Below are positions 54,858 to 64,000 of a DNA stretch of 64,000 bases, piece by piece. The notes beneath the pieces are model-generated. The model did not search any database. It was not told the DNA's origin and saw nothing but the letters and a program-made list of their open reading frames with translations. The stretch lies in NCBI RefSeq assembly GCF_000526315.1, contig NZ_JAFV01000001.1:2666001-2730000 (forward strand), written 5' to 3'. Positions within the stretch are counted from its first letter, which is position 1, and the number at the start of each line of letters is the position of its first letter. Source of the stretch: Methylopila sp. 73B. Lineage in GTDB: Bacteria > Pseudomonadota > Alphaproteobacteria > Rhizobiales > Methylopilaceae. Position numbers and translations under genes: made by a program.

Positions 54858-55289
54858 ATGCCGATTCCCCTGCGCCTGTCCCTCGTAACCCTCGGCGTCG
54901 CGGACGTCGCGCGGTCCACCGCGTTCTATGAGGCGCTCGGCCTCGTCGCGTCGTCGGCCAGCACGGACGCCGTGACCTTCTTCAACACCGCCGGGCCGGT
55001 GCTCTCGATCTACGGCCGCGAGGCGCTGGCGGCCGACGCCCAGATCCCCGTGAACGGCTCGGGATTTTCCGGCGTCACGCTCGCCTGGAACCTGGGTTCC
55101 GAGGCCGACGTCGACAAGGCGACGGTGCGCGTGGTGGCGGCCGGCGGGCTGATGGTGAAGGCGCCGGAAAAGACGTTCTGGGGCGGATACTCCGGCTACG
55201 TCGCCGACATCGACGGCCATCTTTGGGAGCTTGCGCACAACCCCGGCTTCGCCGTCGACGCGGCCGGCCGGGTCCGCGCGCCGGACTGA
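54858..55289 (+). CDS. VOC (glyoxalase/bleomycin-resistance fold) family protein
   Basis: A 143-residue vicinal-oxygen-chelate protein. The two beta-alpha-beta-beta-beta modules begin LSLVTLGVADVARSTAFYEA near residues 6-25 and SGFSGVTLAWNLGSEADVDK near 73-92, with YSGYVADIDGHLWELAHNP near the C-terminus holding the typical metal-site Glu. VOC enzymes isomerise, dioxygenate or modify diverse substrates, so no reaction is assigned. The start at 54858 is chosen for family length. It lies 42 bp before rnhB on the same strand. Confidence 0.88.
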   Translation: MPIPLRLSLVTLGVADVARSTAFYEALGLVASSASTDAVTFFNTAGPVLSIYGREALAADAQIPVNGSGFSGVTLAWNLGSEADVDKATVRVVAAGGLMVKAPEKTFWGGYSGYVADIDGHLWELAHNPGFAVDAAGRVRAPD

Positions 55290-55331
55290 TCGGTCTCGCG
55301 CTCAGGCCCCGAATCGCGCGACATTGGCGGC

Positions 55332-55997
55332 ATGCCCGCCGCCCGACCCGACGCCAGACGAGCGCCTGTCCTTAAGCTGGTCGCGACCTTCGCCCGCGAG
55401 AGGGCGGCGCGCGCAGCCGGTCTCGGCCCGGTCGCAGGCGTTGACGAAGCCGGCCGCGGGCCGCTCGCAGGCCCCGTGGTGGCGGCCGCCGTCGCGCTCG
55501 ACCCCGAGCGCATCCCCGCCGGCCTCGCCGACTCCAAGGCTTTGACCGCGGCCCGGCGCGAGGCGCTGTTCGCCGAGATCATGGCGAGCGCCGACGTCGC
55601 CTTCGTGGCCGCCTCGACCGAGCGCATCGAGCGCCTCAACATCCGCGGCGCGACGCTCTGGGCGATGGCCCGGGCGGTCGCGGGCCTCCAGTCCCGCCCG
55701 GCGCTCGCGCTGATCGACGGCCGCGACGTGCCGCCAGGGCTCGGATGCCGCGGCGAGGCCGTGATCGGCGGCGACGCCACCGTGCTGTCGATCGCAGCGG
55801 CCTCGATCGTGGCGAAGGTCGTGCGCGACCGGATGATGATGCGGCTCGGCGAATGCGTGCCGGGCTACGGCTTCGAGCGCCACATGGGCTACGGCACGCC
55901 GGAGCACCTCGCCGCGCTGAGCCTGCTTGGCCCCTGCGCGCACCACCGGCGGGGCTTCGCGCCGGTCTCGGCTCTGCTGGCCCAGGCCGCCGGCTGA
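55332..55997 (+). CDS. rnhB: ribonuclease HII
   Basis: A 221-residue RNase HII that removes ribonucleotides from DNA and RNA-DNA hybrids. The acidic active site is in [20 protein letters not shown] near residues 34-53 (DE), [11 protein letters not shown] near 127 and [17 protein letters not shown] near 155 (final Asp). [15 protein letters not shown] near 179 is also typical. It is upstream of ccrM with a 97-bp gap, a conserved alphaproteobacterial pairing, but the gap has its own regulatory-looking sites. Confidence 0.96.
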   Translation: MPAARPDARRAPVLKLVATFARERAARAAGLGPVAGVDEAGRGPLAGPVVAAAVALDPERIPAGLADSKALTAARREALFAEIMASADVAFVAASTERIERLNIRGATLWAMARAVAGLQSRPALALIDGRDVPPGLGCRGEAVIGGDATVLSIAAASIVAKVVRDRMMMRLGECVPGYGFERHMGYGTPEHLAALSLLGPCAHHRRGFAPVSALLAQAAG

Positions 55998-56000
55998 GCG

Positions 56001-56015
56001 TTAACCCTCCGTTCA
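56001..56015 (+). promoter_or_regulatory. CtrA-like box upstream of ccrM
   Basis: TTAA-N7-TTCA, one mismatch from the TTAA-N7-TTAA CtrA consensus, lies 80 bp before the ccrM start. In Caulobacter, ccrM is activated by CtrA late in the cell cycle. The match and position are direct observations; binding is inferred. Confidence 0.5.
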
Positions 56016-56053
56016 CCCCGTTTCTTGAGGCGCTCTTTACGTTACCGAACCAA

Positions 56054-56058
56054 GAATC
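56054..56058. promoter_or_regulatory. GANTC methylation site in the ccrM leader
   Basis: GAATC, a CcrM target, occurs 37 bp before the ccrM start and downstream of the CtrA-like box. GANTC sites in the Caulobacter ccrM leader take part in autoregulation by methylation; the same may hold here. Confidence 0.45.
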
Positions 56059-56076
56059 CGTCCGACAGTCGCGTAA

Positions 56077-58375
<2,299 letters not shown>

Positions 58376-58379
<4 letters not shown>

Positions 58380-59488
58380 AGGCTCGCGGACTTCGATCGG
58401 GCGGGACCGGCGTCGGCGCGGGCGTGCGCCACCACCTTGCGGAACACGGAGGGGAGCGCCTCGCCGTCGAGGTCGCGCCGGGCGACCCAGCGCGCGCCGG
58501 CCGGCGCAGGCGTCGCCTGCGGCACGACGGCGGCCAGCACCGCGAGGTCGAGGGCGAAATGGCTGAAGACATGGGTGACCACGCCCGGCAGCCGTCGCCA
58601 GTCGGCTGTGAGCGGCGCCTCCTCAGCGAGCCTCGCCACCGGCGCGGCGAGATCGACGGTCTCGCTCCAGACGCCGGTCGGCGGTTCGGTCATGCCGCCG
58701 AGCAGGCCCTTCGGCGGCCGCGAGCGCACCAGCGCCGCGCCGTCCGGCCGCTCCACCCAATAGGCCACGCCGCGCCGGGTCGGCCGGTCGGCCTTCGCGG
58801 CCTTGCGCGGAAAGCTCTCCTGGTCGCCGCGGGCGCGGGCGAGGCAGGGATCATCCCAGGGGCAGAGCGCGCAGGCGGGCTTGCGCGGCGTGCAGATGGT
58901 GGCGCCGAGATCCATCGTCGCCTGCGCGAAGTCGCCGGGCCGCTTGGCGGGCGCGATCGTGCCGGTCAGGGCCTTCAGCCGGGGCTTCGCGCCGGGCATC
59001 GCCACCTCGACCGCAAAAAGGCGCGACACCACCCGCTCGACGTTTCCGTCCACCACCACCGCCGGCCGGTCGAAGGCGATGGCGGCGATGGCGGCGGCCG
59101 TGTAGGGGCCGACGCCGGGCAGCGCCAGCAGTTCGGCCTCGGCGGAGGGAAAAGCGCCGCCGTGGCGCTCCATCACCGCCTGGGCGCAGGCGTGCAGGTT
59201 GCGGGCGCGGGAGTAGTAGCCGAGGCCGGCCCAGAGCTTGAGCACCTCCTCGAGCGGCGCCGCCGCCAGCGCCGCGACGTCCGGGAAATGCTGAAGGAAG
59301 CGCAGAAAGTAGGGGCCCGCCGCCTTCACCGTCGTCTGCTGCAGCATGATCTCGGACAGCCAGACCCGGTACGGGTCCGCCCGCTCGCCCGCCTCCGCCC
59401 GCCACGGCAGACGCCGCCGATGCCGGTCGTACCAAGCGAGCAGGGCCGAGGGATCGGGCGCGGTCAGGGTTTCGGCGGCGGTCGCCAA
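58376..59488 (-). CDS. mutY: A/G-specific adenine glycosylase MutY
   Basis: A 370-residue DNA repair enzyme that removes A mispaired with 8-oxoG. Residues ~45-55 are LSEIMLQQTTVK (catalytic Glu), LPGVGPYTAAAIAAIAFD near 123-140 is the HhH motif with the catalytic Asp in VVDGNVERV, and CTPRKPACALCPWDDPC near 197-213 the four-Cys 4Fe-4S loop. The C-terminal NUDIX-like domain (~235-355, VARRDLDGEALPSVFRKV) reads 8-oxoG. It is divergent from the DciA-like gene across 66 bp, the conserved mutY-dciA-dsbA-smc order. Confidence 0.97.
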
Positions 59489-59554
59489 ACGCTACTCTCT
59501 GATTTTGGGACTGGGGGCGTCGGTCGGCGCCCAACCTACAGAGCGCCGCCGCCC

Positions 59555-60076
59555 ATGCAACCGCCCCGCCGCCGCGCCATCGCGCTGTCCGATCTGCTGC
59601 CCGGCGCCCTAGGGCCGGCCGCCGCGCGCCAGGGCTTCGCGGGGGCGGAGATCATGGCGCGATGGGAGACGATCGTGGGACGGGAGATTGCGGCCTTCGC
59701 GATCCCGCAGAAGCTCGCGGCTCCGCCGCGCGGCGCCGCGACCGACCCGGACGCGCCGCCCCCGACCTCCGTTCTGCATCTGCGCGTGGAGGGGGCCTTC
59801 GCGCTCGAAGTCCAGCACCGCACGGCGGAGATCCTCGAGCGTGTGAACGCCCATCTCGGCTGGCGCTGCGTGGGCCAGCTCAAGTTCCGCCAGGGGCCGA
59901 TCGCGGGCTTCCGGCTGTCGCGCCGCACGCCGCCGCCTACGCTGCCCCCCGCCACGCCCGGCGAGAGCGCGAAGGTGGAAGCGGCCGTCGCGCCGGTCGC
60001 CGAACCTGAGCTTGCGGCGGCGCTCGAACGGCTCGGCCGGGCGGTGCTTGCGCGCCGGCGGGTCACGGGGGCGTGA
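59555..60076 (+). CDS. DciA-like (DUF721) replicative helicase loader/partner
   Basis: A 173-residue protein of the DUF721 family. The KH-like fold is seen as GAEIMARWETIVGREIAAFA near residues 30-49 and LHLRVEGAFALEVQHRTAEI near 71-90, then VNAHLGWRCVGQLKFRQGP near 95-113. DciA was identified as an ancestral bacterial DnaB-helicase loader or partner; the short alphaproteobacterial DUF721 proteins fit that family. The C-terminal ~50 residues are Pro/Ala-rich. It is part of the conserved mutY-DUF721-dsbA-smc order. Confidence 0.85.
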   Translation: MQPPRRRAIALSDLLPGALGPAAARQGFAGAEIMARWETIVGREIAAFAIPQKLAAPPRGAATDPDAPPPTSVLHLRVEGAFALEVQHRTAEILERVNAHLGWRCVGQLKFRQGPIAGFRLSRRTPPPTLPPATPGESAKVEAAVAPVAEPELAAALERLGRAVLARRRVTGA

Positions 60077-60198
60077 GCGCCTCCGACGAAGGCCGGGCAT
60101 GCTGCCGCCACATTCCGCTTGCGAATAGACTGTGAAGCCACGACGCTGCGCGCCGCCGCGCGTTCGCCTGGCCACCGCAGACTGTTGAGGACGCCCCC

Positions 60199-60867
60199 GT
60201 GACGCTCACCCGCCGCCGCTTTCTCGAGACCGCCGCCGCGCTCGCGTTGACCGCAGCCGCCGCCGGGGCGCTGTCCCGCACGCCGTTCGGCTTCGTGGCC
60301 GAAGCCGCCGCGCAGGCGCCCTCGGCCGAGGATCTCGCCATGGCCGGCCCGCTGGGCGACAAGGTCGAAGGCAAGGACGACGCCCCCGTCACGATCATCG
60401 AATACGCCTCGATGACCTGCGGGCATTGCGCGCAGTTCGCCGCGACGACCTTCCCGAAGCTGAAGGAAAAATACATCGACACGGGCAAGGTGCGCTTCAT
60501 CCTGCGCGAGTTCCCGCTCGATCCGATCGCCGCCGCCGGCTTCATGATCGCCCGCTGCGCCGGCGACGACAAATACTTCGCGGTGGTCGACGCGCTGTTC
60601 GCCCGCCAGAGGGACTGGGCCTACGCCACCGACCCGGTCGCCGGCCTGCAGACGCTGGCCAAGCAGTTCGGATTCACACAGGAGACCTTCGAGGCCTGCT
60701 TGACGAATCAGGAGATGCTGGACGGGATCAACGCCGTGCGTGCGCGCGGCGCGGAGAAGTTCGGCGTGAACTCCACCCCGACCTTCTTCATCAACGGCAA
60801 GATCCAGCGCGGGGCGATCGGGTTTGAGGACTTGGAGAAGATCCTGGAGCCGCTGCTCAAGGCCTGA
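60199..60867 (+). CDS. DsbA-family periplasmic thiol-disulfide oxidoreductase
   Basis: A 222-residue exported protein. The GTG at 60199 starts MTLTRRRFLETAAALALTAA, a twin-Arg (Tat) signal with RRRFLE and a hydrophobic core. The mature thioredoxin-like domain has the active site IIEYASMTCGHCAQFA near residues 66-81 and the cis-Pro region VNSTPTFFINGK near 191-202. The CGHC motif resembles DsbA or protein disulfide isomerases; a partner or oxidation versus reduction role is not resolved. The gene is between the DciA-like gene and smc. Confidence 0.88.
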   Translation: MTLTRRRFLETAAALALTAAAAGALSRTPFGFVAEAAAQAPSAEDLAMAGPLGDKVEGKDDAPVTIIEYASMTCGHCAQFAATTFPKLKEKYIDTGKVRFILREFPLDPIAAAGFMIARCAGDDKYFAVVDALFARQRDWAYATDPVAGLQTLAKQFGFTQETFEACLTNQEMLDGINAVRARGAEKFGVNSTPTFFINGKIQRGAIGFEDLEKILEPLLKA

Positions 60868-60966
60868 CGCGTCGGGCCTGCCGGACCCGCGCGCGCCGTC
60901 GTTCGGACGGCCGCGCTTCGGTGACCGCGGCCTGACGGGCGCCAGCGCGCGCCCAGGCCTTCGCCG

Positions 60967-63900
60967 ATGAATTTCGCCAAGCTCAAGGTCGCGGGCTTCA
61001 AGACCTTCGTGGAGACGACCGAGGCCCCGATCGAGCCGGGGCTCACCGGCATCGTCGGCCCCAACGGCTGCGGCAAGTCCAACCTTGTCGAAGCCATGCG
61101 CTGGGTGATGGGCGAAAGCTCCTTCAAATCGCTGCGCGCCTCCGGCATGGAGGACGTGATCTTCGCAGGCTCCGGCGGCCGTCCGGCCCGCAACCACGCC
61201 GAAGTCACGCTCACCCTCGACAATGCCGCCCGCACCGCGCCGGACCTGTTCAACGCCTCCGACGTGATCGAGGTGAGCCGCAAGATCGCGCGCGGCCTCG
61301 GCTCGACCTACCGCATCAACGGCCGCGAGGTGCGCGCCCGCGACGTCCAGCTGCTGTTCGCCGACGCCTCCTCCGGCGCGCGCTCGCCGGCGCTGGTCGG
61401 CCAGGGACGCGTCGGCGAGATCATCAACGCAAGGCCGGACCAGCGCCGCCGCATCCTGGAGGAGGCCGCGGGCATCGCCGGCCTCTACGCCCGCCGCCGC
61501 GAGGCGGAGCAGAAGCTCGAGGCCGCGGAGGCGAACCTCGTGCGCGTCGAGGACGTGCTGGGCCAGCTCGACCACCGCGCCGAGGCGCTCCGCCGGCAGG
61601 CGAAGAGCGCCCAGCGCTACCGCGCGCTGACCGAGGAGATCCGCGCGGCCGAGGGCCTCGCGCTGCTCGCCGAGCACGACGCCGCGACCGCGGGCGTCGC
61701 GGAGGCCGAACGGCTGGAGACCTCCGCCGTCGCCGGCGTCGCGGACGCCCTGCGGGCGCAGGGCGCGGCGGCTCGCGCCGAGGCTGTGGCGGCCCATGCG
61801 CTGCCGCCGGCCCGCACCGCGGCGAGCGAGGCGGAGGCCACGCTGCGCCGCCTGACGCAGGAGGCGACGGCGCTCGAGGGCGAGGAGGCCCGCGCTCGCG
61901 CCCGCCTGGCGGAGCTCGCCCAGCGGCTGACGCAGCTCGACGGCGACCTCGCGCGCGAACGGACGCTGGCCGAGGACGCGAGCGCCTCGCTCGCCCGCCT
62001 CGCCGACGCCGAGGCCGGCCTCGGGCCTTCCTCCGACGAGGGCGACGCCGAGGCCCGGACCCCGGCGCAGGAGCGCCTCGCGCGCGCCGATCAAGAGCTT
62101 GCCCGCGCGGAGGCCGCCCTTGCCGCCGAGACCGCCGCGGTCGCGGCGCGCCTCTCGGAGCGCCGCGACCTGGAGCGCCGACGCCGCGAGGCCGCCGACC
62201 GGCTGTCCGCTCTCGAGCGCGAAGCCGCGACCCTCGCCGCGGAGGCGGAGCGGCTCGCCCGCGAGGCCGGCGCGGGGGGCGAGCCCGCGGCGCTGAAGGA
62301 GCGGGCCGAGGCCGCGCGTCATGCGCTTGCGGCGGCCGAACAGGCGGCGGACGCGGCCGAGGCCGCCCACGCCCGCGCCCGCGCCGACGAGACCGCCGCC
62401 CGCGCGCCCGCGGCCCAGGCCAACGCTCGCGCCGAGCGCGCCGTCACCGAGGCGCGGACGCTCGCCAAGCTGCTGGCGACCGACGAGCGCCGCGCCTTCG
62501 CCGCGGTGGTGGACCTGATCTCCGTCGATCCCGGCTTCGAGACCGCGCTCGGCGCGGCGCTCGGCGACGACCTCGACGCCGCCGTCGATCCGCGCGCGCC
62601 GGCGCACTGGGCGCGGCTCGACGCCTCGTCGGACGCGGCGCTGCCCGAGGGCGCGACGCCTCTGTCGACCCATGTCGCAGCCCCGCCGGAGCTCGCCCGC
62701 ACGCTGGCGCAGGTCGGCGTCGTGGCGCGCGGGGACGGGGCGCGACTGCGGGAACGGCTGACGCCCGGCCAGCGGCTCGTCAGCCGCGAGGGCGACCTGT
62801 GGCGCTGGGACGGCCTGACGCTCGCCGCCGACGCGCCGACCCCGGCCGCGCGACGCCTCGCCGAGAAGAACCGGCTGGGCGCCGTCGAACGCGCCGCGGC
62901 GGAGGCGCGCGCGGAGGCCGACCGGTTGCGGCTCGCGGTCGACGCCGCGCGTGCGGCGACCGGACGCGCTGCCAGCGACGAACGGACCGCCCGTGACGCG
63001 GCCAAGGCCGCCCGGTCGAGGCTCGACGCCGCCCGTGAGGCGGAGGCGGCGGCCGAGCGCGCGGCCTCCAAGGTGGCCGCCCGACGATCCGCGGTCGAGG
63101 AGGCGTCGAACCGGGTCGAGCGTCAACGCGCCGAGGCCTCATCCACCCGGGACGCGGTCGACGCGTCGCTCGGCGCGCTGGGCGAGGCGCCTCAGGGCGA
63201 AGATGCGCTGGCCCCGCTCCGCGCCGCGGTGCAGGAGGCCCGCGCCGCCGCGGCCACGCGCCGGGCCGAAGCCCAGGCGCTCGCCGCCGAATCCCGCCGC
63301 AGGGCCGAGCGCCGCGCCGAAATCGCCGCCGAGCGTGCGTCCTGGGTCCGCCGCCGCGAGGGAGCCGCGGAGCGGCTCGACAGCCTCTCCGCCCGTCGCG
63401 CCGAGGCCGAAGCGGAACGCGCCGCGCTCGCAGACCGTCCGGACGCGCTGGCGGAGCAACGCGTCGCGTTGCGGTCCTCGGTGATCCAGGCCGAGGCGGA
63501 CGCCCGCGCCCGCGCCGACGCGCTGGTCCTCGCCGAGACCGCCCACCGCGCGGCGGACGTCGCGGCCCGCGCGGCGCTGGACGCGCTCGCCAAGGCCCGC
63601 GAGGAGGCCGCCCGCGCCGGCGCCCGGCTGGAGGCCGCCCGCGAGAAACGCGCCCTCGCGCTCGCCCGCATCCGCGACACGCGCGACATGACCCCGGCCG
63701 AGCTCGCCGCCGAGCTCGCCGGCGCGGAGCGCGGAAGCCGCGAGGAGATCGACGCCCGGCTCGCTCGCGCGCTCTCCGCCCGCGACCGCATGGGGCCGGT
63801 CAACCTGCGCGCCGAGGAGGAGCTCGCCGAGGTCGAGGAGAGCCACGGCGGCCTCGCGGCGGAGCGCGCGGACCTGACGGAGGCGATCGCCCGGCTGCGC

Positions 63901-64000
63901 GGCGGCGTCCGTTCGCTGAACAGCGAGGGCCGCGCTCGGCTGCTCTCGGCCTTCGAGCGGGTGGACGCGCATTTCCGAAAGCTGTTCGAGACGCTGTTCG
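60967..64000 (+). CDS. smc: chromosome segregation protein SMC, 3' truncated by window edge
   Basis: The first 1011 residues of SMC, still open at base 64000. The N-terminus MNFAKLKVAGFKTFVETTEA, Walker A GIVGPNGCGKSNLVEAMRWVMG near residues 31-52 (starts GIVGPNGCGKSN) and the Q-loop region ALVGQGRVGEI are intact. Two long Ala/Glu/Arg-rich coiled coils flank the hinge (about 500-610: LLATDERRAFAAVVDLISVD, ALGAALGDDLDAAV). The ABC signature and Walker B lie beyond the window. SMC with ScpA/ScpB compacts and segregates chromosomes. Confidence 0.96.
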   Translation, partial: MNFAKLKVAGFKTFVETTEAPIEPGLTGIVGPNGCGKSNLVEAMRWVMGESSFKSLRASGMEDVIFAGSGGRPARNHAEVTLTLDNAARTAPDLFNASDVIEVSRKIARGLGSTYRINGREVRARDVQLLFADASSGARSPALVGQGRVGEIINARPDQRRRILEEAAGIAGLYARRREAEQKLEAAEANLVRVEDVLGQLDHRAEALRRQAKSAQRYRALTEEIRAAEGLALLAEHDAATAGVAEAERLETSAVAGVADALRAQGAAARAEAVAAHALPPARTAASEAEATLRRLTQEATALEGEEARARARLAELAQRLTQLDGDLARERTLAEDASASLARLADAEAGLGPSSDEGDAEARTPAQERLARADQELARAEAALAAETAAVAARLSERRDLERRRREAADRLSALEREAATLAAEAERLAREAGAGGEPAALKERAEAARHALAAAEQAADAAEAAHARARADETAARAPAAQANARAERAVTEARTLAKLLATDERRAFAAVVDLISVDPGFETALGAALGDDLDAAVDPRAPAHWARLDASSDAALPEGATPLSTHVAAPPELARTLAQVGVVARGDGARLRERLTPGQRLVSREGDLWRWDGLTLAADAPTPAARRLAEKNRLGAVERAAAEARAEADRLRLAVDAARAATGRAASDERTARDAAKAARSRLDAAREAEAAAERAASKVAARRSAVEEASNRVERQRAEASSTRDAVDASLGALGEAPQGEDALAPLRAAVQEARAAAATRRAEAQALAAESRRRAERRAEIAAERASWVRRREGAAERLDSLSARRAEAEAERAALADRPDALAEQRVALRSSVIQAEADARARADALVLAETAHRAADVAARAALDALAKAREEAARAGARLEAAREKRALALARIRDTRDMTPAELAAELAGAERGSREEIDARLARALSARDRMGPVNLRAEEELAEVEESHGGLAAERADLTEAIARLRGGVRSLNSEGRARLLSAFERVDAHFRKLFETLF

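Noticed and set aside
59536-63126. Very long antisense reading frame (over 1100 codons) opposite smc
   Set aside because: It is a by-product of high GC and Ala/Arg-rich codons; smc on the plus strand has clear Walker A, hinge and coiled-coil sequence, and the antisense product has no recognisable motif.

Overview
The window is a compact, GC-rich stretch of bacterial chromosome with the gene content of an alphaproteobacterium of the order Hyphomicrobiales (Rhizobiales). The evidence is the set of markers: a chvI-chvG-hprK-EIIA-HPr cluster, CcrM, a DivL-type kinase with Tyr in place of the phospho-acceptor His, a TsaE/AmgK fusion, an AccD lacking its zinc finger, an OlsB-like acyltransferase, an Omp25/31-type porin, and the mutY-dciA-dsbA-smc order. 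Genus cannot be read from the sequence. I see no rRNA, tRNA, CRISPR array, insertion sequence, phage gene or origin, and no gene-free stretch longer than 300 bp. The region is mainly core genome.

Layout. 0-7 kb: 3' part of a degenerate gamma-glutamyltranspeptidase-like gene, phnM with a DUF1045 phosphoesterase partner, a DUF1007/NicO metal-transport pair, an ArsR-type regulator divergent from a small monooxygenase, and a Uma2 nuclease-fold gene. 7-16 kb: a potassium-channel-like protein with a zinc-ribbon tail, hemH, the divL-tsaE/amgK-murU operon, sppA, ihfB-lapA. 16-23 kb: mutS, an OlsB-like acyltransferase, a hybrid kinase, a GreA-like factor and HugZ. 23-27 kb: the ChvG-ChvI envelope/acid-stress two-component system with a short PTS phosphorelay. 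27-30 kb: sulfate uptake (sbp-cysT-cysW, no cysA). 30-36 kb: trpF-trpB-trpA-accD-folC and a TAXI binding protein. 36-44 kb: trxA, ahcY, a porin, a Tim44-like protein, glnD, a fatty acid desaturase. 45-54 kb: a SleB-type wall hydrolase, an exonuclease/ATP-dependent DNA ligase pair, an NDUFA9-like protein, an unknown membrane protein, an EamA permease, moaB, a glycosyltransferase. 53-64 kb: a PA0069-type radical SAM protein, a VOC protein, rnhB, ccrM, an MFS permease, mutY, a DciA-like protein, a DsbA-like protein and the 5' part of smc.

Three themes connect the genes. Cell cycle: divL, ccrM and smc are all here; the divL leader carries four GANTC (CcrM) sites in 84 bp and the ccrM leader has a CtrA-like box plus a GANTC site. 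Envelope and nutrient sensing: ChvGI, HprK/PTS, GlnD, OlsB-like acyltransferase, AmgK/MurU peptidoglycan recycling, porin and wall hydrolase. Genome repair: MutS, MutY, RNase HII and the exonuclease/ligase pair.

The most unusual structure is a dispersed, roughly 110-bp double-hairpin repeat resembling the RIME elements of rhizobia. It occurs twice: once between cysT and sbp, and once inside the 3' end of the exonuclease gene, where it is translated as a 39-residue tail and runs almost to the ligase start. I found no convincing wholly new multi-gene system; the best leads are the regulatory and repeat observations in the findings.
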